Shown here piece by piece: positions 57,481 to 64,000 of a stretch of DNA of 64,000 nt. How positions within the stretch are numbered: position 1 is the stretch's first letter; each line of letters opens with the position of its first letter. Source of the DNA: Tidjanibacter massiliensis (GTDB lineage: Bacteria; Bacteroidota; Bacteroidia; Bacteroidales; Rikenellaceae); assembly GCF_900104605.1 (NCBI RefSeq), contig NZ_LT629960.1, forward strand, positions 1,612,001-1,676,000. Direction: 5' to 3'. The notes below the pieces were generated by a model. It did not search any database and had not been told where the DNA came from. It was given only the letters and a program-made list of their open reading frames with translations. The translations under genes were made by a program, and so were the position numbers.

Positions 57481-60237
57481 TCACACGACGACGTTGATAA
57501 TCTTGCCCGGTACGACGATGACCTTCCGAACTTCCTTCCCGGCAGTGTATTTCTCCATCTGCGGGTCGGCGAGCACGGCGGCTTCGATTTCGCTGACCGC
57601 AGCACCGAGCGGAAATTCCTTCTTGAAGCGCATCTTCCCGTTCACCGAAACCGGATAGTCGAAACTGTTCTCCACGAGGCAGGCGGGGTCGAAGACCGGG
57701 TAGCGCTCGTCGAAAATGGTTCCCTCGTGCCCCAGTTCGTGCCACAGCTCTTCGGCGATGTGGGGAGCGAAAGGCGACAACAGGACAAGGAGCGGTTCGA
57801 GCACGGCACGCTTGCTGCAGTCGCCGAGCTCGTTCAGGCATATCATAAAAGCGCTGACCGACGTATTAAACGAGAAGTTCTCGATATCCTCGCTGACCTT
57901 CTTTATCGTCCTGTGCAACACCTTGAGCTCCTGCGGCGAAGGCGCCTCCTCGTTTACCGAAAGCTCCCCGCCCCCGGCATGGAACAGCCTCCAGAAGCGG
58001 CGCAGGAACTTGTGCACGCCGTCGATGCCGTTCGTATCCCACGGCTTGCTCTGTTCGAGCGGACCGAGGAACATCTCGTACATGCGCAGGGTATCGGCTC
58101 CGTAATGCTCCACGATATAATCGGGATTGACCACGTTGTACATCGACTTGCTCATCTTCTCCACCGCCCAGCCGCAAACGTAGCGGCCTTCTTCCAGGAT
58201 AAACTGCGCGTCGGCGAACTCCGGCCGCCACGCCCGGAATGCCTCCAGGTCGAGGATATCGTTCTTCACGATGTTCACGTCCACATGAATCGGCTGCGTC
58301 TCGTACCCGTCCTTCAGACCGAACGATACGAAGGTATTCGTCCCGGCAACCCGGTAAACGAAATTGGAACGTCCCTGTATCATCCCCTGATTCACCAACT
58401 TGCGGAACGGTTCGTCCTCGACGGCCACACCGATGTCATACAGGAACTTGTTCCAGAAACGGGAATAGATGAGGTGCCCCGTGGCATGTTCGATACCGCC
58501 GATGTAGAGGTCCACGCTGCGCCAGTAGGCGTTCGCCTCGCGGCTCACCAGCTCCCGGTCGTTGTGCGGGTCCATGTAACGCAAATAGTAGGCCGACGAA
58601 CCGGCGAAACCCGGCATGGTGCTCGTCTCATACGGATACCCTTCGGCCGTATGCCACCCCTCGGCACGGGCGAGCGGCGGTTCTCCGGAGCTCGTCGGAC
58701 GGAACTCCGGCACATCGGGCAGCGTAAGCGGCAGCGCATCCTCCGGCAACGGACAGGCCGTATCGTCCTTATAATAAATCGGGAAGGGCTCTCCCCAATA
58801 ACGCTGACGGCTGAAGATGGCGTCGCGCAGGCGGTAATTGACCTTCTTCCGGCCAATGCCCCGCGCCTCTATCTCCGCGAACATCCGCTCGATGGCCTCC
58901 TTCACGTCCAGGCCGTCGAGGAACCCGGAATTCATCATCCGCCCCTCCTTCGCATCGTAACTTGCGACGTCGATATCGCCCCCCTCGACCACCGGCACGA
59001 TGCCGAGTCCAAAATGTTTGGCGAAAGCGTAGTCGCGCGCGTCGTGCGCCGGTACGGCCATGATGGCTCCCGTACCGTACCCCGCCAGCACGTAGTCGCT
59101 GATATAAACCGGCAGTTCCGTGCCGGTGAACGGATTAATCGCATAAGAACCGGTGAAAACGCCGCTGACCCGTTTGGTATCGGCCATCCGTTCGCGCTCG
59201 GAACGCCTCTTCGTCTCTTCGATATAGCGCTCGACCTCCGCCCGTTGTGCGTCGGTCGTCAGTGCGCACACCTGTTCATGTTCCGGCGCGATGACCATGA
59301 ACGTGCATCCGAAAACGGTATCGGGCCGTGTGGTGAATATCTCCAGTTTCCGCCCGCTGCCCCGGATGCCGAAGAACATCTGCGCTCCGGTGCTGCGCCC
59401 TATCCAGTTGCGCTGTATCTCCTTGAGCGATTCGCTCCAGTCAAGCCGTTCCATGCCGTCGAGCAGCCGTTCGGCATAGGCGCTCACCCGCAGCAGCCAC
59501 TGCTTCATGCGCTTCTGCACTACCGGGAAACCGCCCCGCACCGAAAGGCCGTTCACCACCTCGTCGTTGGCAAGCACCGTACCGAGCCCTTCGCACCAGT
59601 TCACCGTCGTGTCGGCCCGGTAAGCCAACCGGTAGTTCAGCAACACCTCCTGCCGCCGTTTCCCGTCCATCGCATTCCATTCGGCGGCGGTGAACTCCAT
59701 CCGCTCGGTACAAGCGACATGCAGCCCCTCCGTTCCCCGGAGGGCGAACGCCTCGGTCAGTTCGGCGATGGGGCGCGCCTGCTGCCGGTCGTAACAGTAA
59801 TAGCTGTCGAACATCTTCAGGAACGCCCACTGCGTCCACCGGTAATATGCGGGGTCGCTGGTCACCACCTGCCTGTCCCAGTCGTACGAGAATCCGAGCT
59901 TGTCGAGCTGTTCCCGGTAACGCGCCACGTTCTGCGCCGTGGTGACCGCGGGATGCTGCCCCGTCTGGATGGCATACTGCTCGGCCGGAAGCCCGAAAGC
60001 ATCGAACCCCATCGGATGCAGCACGTTGAACCCGCAGAGCCGTTTATAGCGCGTATAGATGTCCGAAGCGATATACCCCAGCGGATGCCCGACGTGGAGG
60101 CCCGCCCCGGACGGATAAGGAAACATGTCGAGCACATAATACTTGGGGCGGGAAGCGTCCGCATCCACCCTGTAAGTCCTGCGCCGCTCCCACTCCTTCT
60201 GCCAGCGCGGCTCTATTTCGCGGAAATTGTACTCCAT
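57481..60237 (-). CDS. leuS: Leucyl-tRNA synthetase
   Basis: 918-residue class I synthetase charging tRNA-Leu. The HVGH signature (HIGH type) is at residues 48-51 and KMSKS at 694-698. The connective-peptide-1 editing domain lies between ([20 protein letters not shown], then [15 protein letters not shown]). The C-terminal anticodon-binding region ends [16 protein letters not shown]. Complete. It has a -7 promoter box about 33 bases upstream of its start. Confidence 0.98.
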   Translation of the reverse strand: MEYNFREIEPRWQKEWERRRTYRVDADASRPKYYVLDMFPYPSGAGLHVGHPLGYIASDIYTRYKRLCGFNVLHPMGFDAFGLPAEQYAIQTGQHPAVTTAQNVARYREQLDKLGFSYDWDRQVVTSDPAYYRWTQWAFLKMFDSYYCYDRQQARPIAELTEAFALRGTEGLHVACTERMEFTAAEWNAMDGKRRQEVLLNYRLAYRADTTVNWCEGLGTVLANDEVVNGLSVRGGFPVVQKRMKQWLLRVSAYAERLLDGMERLDWSESLKEIQRNWIGRSTGAQMFFGIRGSGRKLEIFTTRPDTVFGCTFMVIAPEHEQVCALTTDAQRAEVERYIEETKRRSERERMADTKRVSGVFTGSYAINPFTGTELPVYISDYVLAGYGTGAIMAVPAHDARDYAFAKHFGLGIVPVVEGGDIDVASYDAKEGRMMNSGFLDGLDVKEAIERMFAEIEARGIGRKKVNYRLRDAIFSRQRYWGEPFPIYYKDDTACPLPEDALPLTLPDVPEFRPTSSGEPPLARAEGWHTAEGYPYETSTMPGFAGSSAYYLRYMDPHNDRELVSREANAYWRSVDLYIGGIEHATGHLIYSRFWNKFLYDIGVAVEDEPFRKLVNQGMIQGRSNFVYRVAGTNTFVSFGLKDGYETQPIHVDVNIVKNDILDLEAFRAWRPEFADAQFILEEGRYVCGWAVEKMSKSMYNVVNPDYIVEHYGADTLRMYEMFLGPLEQSKPWDTNGIDGVHKFLRRFWRLFHAGGGELSVNEEAPSPQELKVLHRTIKKVSEDIENFSFNTSVSAFMICLNELGDCSKRAVLEPLLVLLSPFAPHIAEELWHELGHEGTIFDERYPVFDPACLVENSFDYPVSVNGKMRFKKEFPLGAAVSEIEAAVLADPQMEKYTAGKEVRKVIVVPGKIINVVV

Positions 60238-60608
60238 AAATTCGTCTTCGTATTTTTGTCTTGCATCCGCAAAGATAGGAAATATATCATCGAAATATAA
60301 CGGTACAAGCCGGGGATGCCGAATCGGAACACGGCGGCGGAGCCAATGCCGCCAAGCGAAACGGACGGATTATCCCGATACACGGAAACAGCAGGGAGCA
60401 GACGAAACCCCGGAACGCGGCGGCCATTCGGCAAACCGGCCTCGCGGCGGCTCCCGACCTTCCGTTTTCCGCTCCATCCGGAGTCCGAAACCGACTGCCG
60501 CAGCACCGCTCCGCGACAGGTCTGCGAATGCGACCTTGACCGGAACACCCGGACGGAACCGTTTCAAAAGCCGTTTTCTGTATAGTTTCCCACTTTTTCA
60601 AAAATATG
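60238..60608. other. Divergent gap between leuS and the sulfur operon promoter
   Basis: About 370 bases. It holds the leuS promoter box next to the leuS start. The rest has no gene with recognisable features; several overlapping open frames are Arg/Pro-rich on both strands. Confidence 0.5.
60270..60277 (-). promoter_or_regulatory. Probable -7 promoter box of leuS
   Basis: On the minus strand TATCTTTG matches TAnnTTTG exactly; the leader would be only about 25 bases. The -33 element is poor. Confidence 0.55.
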
Positions 60609-60639
60609 TTTGGTTTTAATGAAAATTTGCATACCTTTG
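60609..60639 (+). promoter_or_regulatory. Promoter of the SAM-riboswitch sulfur operon
   Basis: TTTG (60609-60612), a 19-base spacer and TACCTTTG (60632-60639) match the Bacteroidetes promoter perfectly. The predicted start lies about 25 bases before the riboswitch. Confidence 0.88.
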
Positions 60640-60668
60640 TGGCAACACTATGAGTGAAAGTAGTGCCG

Positions 60669-60771
60669 AATTATAACGAGAAGCGGAGAGAACGGGCTCT
60701 ATGAAACTTCGGCAACCTATCGCAACGATAAGGTGCCACGTCCCGACCTGCCAAGGACAGGAAATATAATT
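60669..60771 (+). ncRNA. SAM riboswitch (S-box, SAM-I type)
   Basis: Aptamer expected to bind S-adenosylmethionine and shut the operon down when it is abundant. The P1 helix is AATTATA (60669-60675) with TATAATT (60765-60771). The core contains ATGAAACTTCGGCAACC at 60701-60717, then a hairpin CCTATCG/CGATAAGG (one bulged A) that leads into AAGGTGCCACGTCC, and a small P4 with GTCC/GGAC. These are the conserved SAM-I elements. It lies downstream of a perfect promoter and upstream of genes for homocysteine synthesis and metF, as expected of its ligand. No clear terminator follows P1, so the expression platform is probably translational or acts through the upstream ORF. Confidence 0.87.
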
Positions 60772-60775
60772 AACC

Positions 60776-60889
60776 ATGAAGGCTATGAAAACGACTATTT
60801 CAGGAGAAGCTTTTTCAACGACATGTTACTGCGGCGGTTCGTCGCGCAGTCTTTTCTCCATGGATATGCGTATGCGCCAAGCGCGCTAA
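60776..60889 (+). CDS. Upstream ORF, 37-residue Cys/Met leader peptide (candidate)
   Basis: An open frame of 37 codons starts four bases after the riboswitch P1 helix (ATGAAGGCTATGAAAACG) and ends in TAA. The product contains Cys17-Tyr18-Cys19 followed by Gly-Gly-Ser-Ser-Arg, and Met29-Asp-Met31-Arg-Met33-Arg. For so short a peptide in a sulfur-amino-acid operon this is striking. The Cys codons (60824-60826, 60830-60832) overlap the base of a hairpin with a UUCG tetraloop (60829-60849). A second small hairpin (GCGC-CAA-GCGC, 60874-60884) follows the last Met codon. I infer a regulatory leader peptide; no such family is known to me, and translation is not proven. Confidence 0.55.
   Translation: MKAMKTTISGEAFSTTCYCGGSSRSLFSMDMRMRQAR
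60829..60849 (+). promoter_or_regulatory. UUCG-tetraloop hairpin inside the upstream ORF
   Basis: CTGCG (60829-60833) pairs with CGCAG (60845-60849) and CGG with TCG around the tetraloop TTCG, with one bulged G. The helix covers the second Cys codon of the upstream ORF. A ribosome paused at these codons would open it. Confidence 0.5.
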
Positions 60890-61002
60890 TCTTATCTTAT
60901 TCCCGGAACATACTATCGACAGACCTGTAAGACAGGCCGTGCATAGTTCGCCGTATCCTTACGGCATCATGTAATCAAACACGCATATTATTAACAATCA
61001 AC

Positions 61003-61020
61003 GCATAGCATTAGCTATGC
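61003..61020 (+). promoter_or_regulatory. Hairpin just upstream of the DUF39 gene
   Basis: GCATAGC (61003-61009) and GCTATGC (61014-61020) form a perfect 7-bp stem with an ATTA loop, 17 bases ahead of the ATG at 61038. It may regulate initiation of the first enzyme gene. The 5' arm is also similar to GCATAG at 60941-60946, so an alternative pairing is possible. Confidence 0.45.
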
Positions 61021-61037
61021 CCTGTAATTTCATTACC

Positions 61038-62198
61038 ATGGCGAAAACATATCAACAGATAAACGAACGGATTAAGAACGGCGAAGCGGTCGTACTGACT
61101 GCCGAGGAGGTGTCGCAACTCGCCCTCACGATGTCGCCGGAAGAGATAGCCGACAAGGTGGACGTCGTAACCACCGGTACTTTCGGCGCCATGTGCTCTT
61201 CGGGCGCCTTCATCAACTTCGGACACTCCGACCCGCCCATCCGCATGGAACGCATCGAACTCAACGGTGTGGGCGTAAGCGGCGGACTCGCTGCCGTGGA
61301 TACCTACATAGGAGCCACCGACTGCAACCCGGCCAATCCCGAATACGGCGGAGCGCATATCATCGAAGACTTCATCAACGGCAAGGACATTCTGCTGGAG
61401 GCCTGGGGCAAAGGGACCGACTGCTATCCCCGCCGCCACATCCGCACCTACATCAACCGGGATACGGTGAACGAAGCCTATCTCTACAATCCGCGCAACG
61501 CCTACCAGAACTACAATGTGGCGACCAACACCTCCGACCGCACCATCCATACCTACATGGGTACGCTCCTACCGAAGATGAAGAACGCCAGCTACTCCAC
61601 CTCCGGCGAGCTGTCGCCCCTGCTGAACGACCCGGAGTGCCGCACGATAGGACTCGGTACGCGCATCTTTCTCGCCGGTGCGGAAGGGTATGTGGCGTGG
61701 AACGGGACGCAGTTCAACACCTCCAAGGAGACGAACGAATACGGTATCCCGACAAGCAATGCCCGCACCATCGCCGTCATAGGCGACCTGCGTGAGATGA
61801 GTACCGAATACCTGCGGGGCATGTATTACGAGAAGTACGGATGCAGTCTCTTCGTCGGCATCGGTATTCCGATACCGATACTCGACGCCGACCTGGCCCG
61901 CCGCGTATCCATCCGCAACGAACAGATTGAAACGACCGTGGTGGATTACGGCAACGGCAACAGAGTGCTCGGCAAAACCAACTACGCTGCCCTGCGGAGC
62001 GGCGAGATAGAGGTCGGCGGCCACCGGATAAGAACAGCCCCCGTGTCGAGCCTCGCCAAAGCCCGCGAGATAGCGGAACTGCTCAGGGAGCGCATCCGGA
62101 GCGGCAAATTCCTGCTGAGCGAGCCGGTACGCCCCATGCCTACGGGTACTACGACCAAGAAACTGCAAATACGCGAAGAACCCGGAAGAAACCATTGA
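61038..62198 (+). CDS. DUF39 homocysteine biosynthesis protein (COG1900)
   Basis: A 386-residue protein of the DUF39 family. Members such as MA1821 of Methanosarcina acetivorans act with a NIL-ferredoxin to make homocysteine from aspartate semialdehyde and sulfide. The segment VVTTGTFGAMCSSGAFINFG carries Cys53, and GKGTDCYPRR carries Cys129; these match in spacing the two catalytic-type cysteines reported in the archaeal enzyme (alignment not run). The archaeal protein has CBS domains at its C-terminus; here the chain ends soon after the family core. Start 61038 (MAKTYQQINER) is preferred over an in-frame ATG at 61017, which lies in the hairpin. First enzyme of the operon. Confidence 0.85.
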   Translation: MAKTYQQINERIKNGEAVVLTAEEVSQLALTMSPEEIADKVDVVTTGTFGAMCSSGAFINFGHSDPPIRMERIELNGVGVSGGLAAVDTYIGATDCNPANPEYGGAHIIEDFINGKDILLEAWGKGTDCYPRRHIRTYINRDTVNEAYLYNPRNAYQNYNVATNTSDRTIHTYMGTLLPKMKNASYSTSGELSPLLNDPECRTIGLGTRIFLAGAEGYVAWNGTQFNTSKETNEYGIPTSNARTIAVIGDLREMSTEYLRGMYYEKYGCSLFVGIGIPIPILDADLARRVSIRNEQIETTVVDYGNGNRVLGKTNYAALRSGEIEVGGHRIRTAPVSSLAKAREIAELLRERIRSGKFLLSEPVRPMPTGTTTKKLQIREEPGRNH

Positions 62199-62211
62199 AA
62201 TACGAAAAAAC

Positions 62212-62619
62212 ATGAAAAGGAAATATATGCTGTCGTTCTCGGAGAGCACGGGCGACAAACCGATAATACACGACCTGATAAAACGTTTCGACATATGCAT
62301 CAATATCATCAAGGCGGAGATGGCACCGGGACTGGCCGGGTCCATGCTCGCGGAGTTCAGCGCTCCTGAAGGGGACATCGCACAGGCACTTGAATTCCTT
62401 GCCGCCCAAGGGGTAGGAACAGCCCTCGTCACGGACAAAATCATCTTCCGTGAGGAGCGGTGCGTACAGTGCGGCAGTTGTGCGCTGGCCTGCTTCTCCA
62501 AAGCACTGACCATCGGGCCGCCCGACTGGAAACTCTCCTTCCAGCGGGAAAACTGCATATTGTGCAAACTGTGCCTGACGGCATGCCCGCAACATTTATT
62601 CACCATAGCAAACGACTAA
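62212..62619 (+). CDS. NIL domain protein with two 4Fe-4S clusters
   Basis: A 135-residue protein, 13 bases after DUF39. The N-terminal 75 residues have the NIL fold found in substrate-binding parts of methionine transporters (KYMLSFSESTGDKPIIHDL, then GDIAQALEFLAAQGVGTAL). Two ferredoxin motifs follow: Cys84, 87, 90, 94 and Cys115, 118, 121, 125, both CxxCxxCxxxC. In methanogens the matching protein (MA1822) works with DUF39. It probably delivers electrons or sulfur to the reaction. The stop is two bases before the next start. Confidence 0.85.
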   Translation: MKRKYMLSFSESTGDKPIIHDLIKRFDICINIIKAEMAPGLAGSMLAEFSAPEGDIAQALEFLAAQGVGTALVTDKIIFREERCVQCGSCALACFSKALTIGPPDWKLSFQRENCILCKLCLTACPQHLFTIAND

Positions 62620-62621
62620 CG

Positions 62622-63386
62622 ATGAAAGAGTACAAAATTCGGATATACCGCGACAATTTCAACCGCGACCGTTGGCAAACCTTCACGATAAGCTACAAGG
62701 AGAGCGACCTCTGCATCGGCATCGACACTGCATCGTACGTCCCCGAAATGAATCTCTTCGCCGGACAGATTCTCCGTGAACTACGGCTCGAAATGGACGC
62801 ATACATTACGAACGACCCGACCTACGCGGTCATCCTCTCCCCCTATTTCCCGGCCGCCGGTGCGCCCGGGATACTGGTACGGATGGCAGAAGCCGCAGCA
62901 ACGGCGGGCGTCGGCCCCATGGCCGCCGTTGCAGGAGCGATAGCGGAGTACATCGGCCGACGCCTCAAGACGGAGTACGACTGCCGGGAAGTCATCGTCG
63001 AAAACGGCGGCGACATCTACGCCGACATTGTCGAGGGGATGGACATACCCGTATTCGCGGGACAGTCGCCGCTCTCGGAGAAGGTCGGCATCTTCATTCC
63101 GGAGGGAGGAAGAATCAGCATCTGCACATCTTCCGGCACGGTCGGGCCATCACTCAGTTTCGGAATGGCCGATGCCGTGATGATAGTCTGCAGCGACGCA
63201 GCACTGGCCGACAGCTACGCGACCGCCTTCGCCAACAAGATACACACCAAACAGGACATCAACAACGTAATCGCCGAGATACGGAAAATCCCCGCCATTT
63301 CGGGAGCCATCTGCATCAAGGACGACATGTTCGGCATCTGCGGCGAATACGGACTCAAAATATGGAAACAACCCCTGATACGATAA
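62622..63386 (+). CDS. UPF0280 / COG2122 (ApbE-like) family protein
   Basis: A 254-residue protein of the UPF0280 family, distantly related to the FAD-transfer protein ApbE. It starts MKEYKIRIYRDNFNRDRWQT and contains AEAAATAGVGPMAAVAGAIA, VIVENGGDIYAD and ISICTSSGTVGPSLSFGMAD, the family signatures. A COG2122 protein (MA1715) takes part in sulfur-linked homocysteine and cysteine synthesis in Methanosarcina. Its place next to the DUF39 and NIL-ferredoxin genes supports a sulfur-transfer role. An in-frame ATG at 62460 would overlap the ferredoxin gene, so 62622 is used. Confidence 0.82.
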   Translation: MKEYKIRIYRDNFNRDRWQTFTISYKESDLCIGIDTASYVPEMNLFAGQILRELRLEMDAYITNDPTYAVILSPYFPAAGAPGILVRMAEAAATAGVGPMAAVAGAIAEYIGRRLKTEYDCREVIVENGGDIYADIVEGMDIPVFAGQSPLSEKVGIFIPEGGRISICTSSGTVGPSLSFGMADAVMIVCSDAALADSYATAFANKIHTKQDINNVIAEIRKIPAISGAICIKDDMFGICGEYGLKIWKQPLIR

Positions 63387-63503
63387 GATAAGGGAACCGT
63401 TCCGAAAGCGAACGCAGGACAGAAGGATACGGAAACCGGCCGCGGTTTCCGGCGAATATCCCTGTACCTGCGCTCGCACGGAACGGCACGCAAACACGGC
63501 ACA

Positions 63504-64000
63504 ATGAAAGTAAAAGAGATATTGGCAGCATCGGACAGGACGCTCATCTCGTTCGAGCTCCTGCCGCCGCTGAAGGGCGGCGACATCGGGAAGGTCTACA
63601 ACGCCATTGAACCGCTCATGGAGTTCTCGCCCTCCTTCATCAATCTTACCTACCACCGCGACGAGGAGGTGATACGCCAGCGGCCGGACGGAACACTGGA
63701 GCGCATCACGGTCACGAAACGCCCCGGAACGGTGGCACTGGCGGCGGCCATCATGAAACGTTACGACGTGGAGGTGGTTCCCCATCTGGTCTGCGGCGGC
63801 CTCGACCGCCATACGATAGAGAATATCCTGATAGACCTCAACTTCCTCGACATCGACAACGTGATGGCGCTGCGGGGCGACCCCGCTCCGGGCGAACGCT
63901 TCTTCACCCCCACCAGAGGAGGACACGCCTACTGTTCCGACCTCGTGCGGCAAATCAGCGACATGAACCGGGGCGTCTACCTCGACGAACTCCAGCAGAA
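63504..64000 (+). CDS. metF: Methylenetetrahydrofolate reductase, 3' end outside window
   Basis: The first 165 codons of metF. The product reduces 5,10-methylenetetrahydrofolate to 5-methyltetrahydrofolate, the methyl donor for methionine synthesis. It begins MKVKEILAASDRTLISFELL with the family motif FELLPPLKGGDI, followed by FINLTYHRDEE, RPGTVALAAAI, VVPHLVCGG and NVMALRGDPAPGE, the FAD and folate site segments. The frame is open at the window end. The gene lies 117 bases after UPF0280 on the same strand and is likely in the same SAM-controlled unit. Confidence 0.95.
   Translation, partial: MKVKEILAASDRTLISFELLPPLKGGDIGKVYNAIEPLMEFSPSFINLTYHRDEEVIRQRPDGTLERITVTKRPGTVALAAAIMKRYDVEVVPHLVCGGLDRHTIENILIDLNFLDIDNVMALRGDPAPGERFFTPTRGGHAYCSDLVRQISDMNRGVYLDELQQ

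Noticed and set aside
57727-60300. 857-codon open frame antisense to leuS
   Set aside because: Arg/His/Pro-rich shadow of leuS; overlaps the whole synthetase and has no recognisable domain.
61017-61037. Earlier ATG for the DUF39 protein
   Set aside because: It would add seven residues coded partly inside a perfect hairpin; family members begin near MAKTYQQ.

Overview
The window is a chromosomal stretch of a Bacteroidota bacterium, most likely Alistipes or a close Rikenellaceae relative (order Bacteroidales). Three things point there: GC-rich coding sequence, starts that mostly lack Shine-Dalgarno motifs, and repeated promoters of the Bacteroidetes primary-sigma type (TTTG or TTG, 19-21 bases, TAnnTTTG). 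The genus is an inference from protein character. I saw no rRNA genes, insertion sequences, phage genes or CRISPR arrays.

Layout. (1) 1-12.6 kb, mixed genes: a truncated family 2 glycosyltransferase overlapping an ECF sigma factor, rpsU, a four-repeat helix-hairpin-helix protein, a UbiD-type decarboxylase, a secreted carboxypeptidase-regulatory-like protein, methylmalonyl-CoA mutase (mutA-mutB), a lipoprotein and an outer-membrane barrel protein. (2) 12.9-26.9 kb, plus strand: one gene-expression unit, tRNA-Thr, tRNA-Tyr, tRNA-Gly, tuf, tRNA-Trp, secE, nusG, rplK, rplA, rplJ, rplL, rpoB, rpoC, with a perfect promoter at its head and a terminator at its end. (3) 27.3-48.9 kb, minus strand: eno, then the str, S10, spc and alpha ribosomal clusters joined in one run from rpsL to rplQ. 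It includes fusA, secY, map, infA, rpmJ and rpoA. A 363-base gap between rpsN and rpsH holds a promoter-like box and a hairpin. (4) 49.4-60.2 kb: tRNA-Arg, an AraC regulator divergent from a P2-type calcium ATPase, rpsP-rimM, a tandem pair of paralogous lipoproteins, and leuS. (5) 60.6-64 kb: a sulfur amino acid operon. It has a perfect promoter, a SAM riboswitch, a 37-codon upstream ORF, then a DUF39 protein, a NIL-domain ferredoxin, a UPF0280/COG2122 protein and metF (cut by the window edge).

The most interesting region is the last. The DUF39, NIL-ferredoxin and COG2122 proteins correspond to a sulfide-to-homocysteine route known from methanogens and some anaerobic bacteria, and metF supplies the methyl donor for methionine. 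Between the SAM riboswitch and the first enzyme gene lies an upstream ORF whose short peptide contains Cys-Tyr-Cys and Met-Asp-Met-Arg-Met clusters. The Cys codons fall on a UUCG-tetraloop hairpin. This looks like a second, translation-coupled layer of control sensing sulfur amino acids; that function is an inference.

Small genes added by direct reading are rpmJ and the 37-codon upstream ORF. Several starts were moved inward (UbiD, rplO, rplF, rplX, eno, the P-type ATPase, both tandem lipoproteins, DUF39, UPF0280) on the basis of family N-termini, signal peptides or promoter positions.
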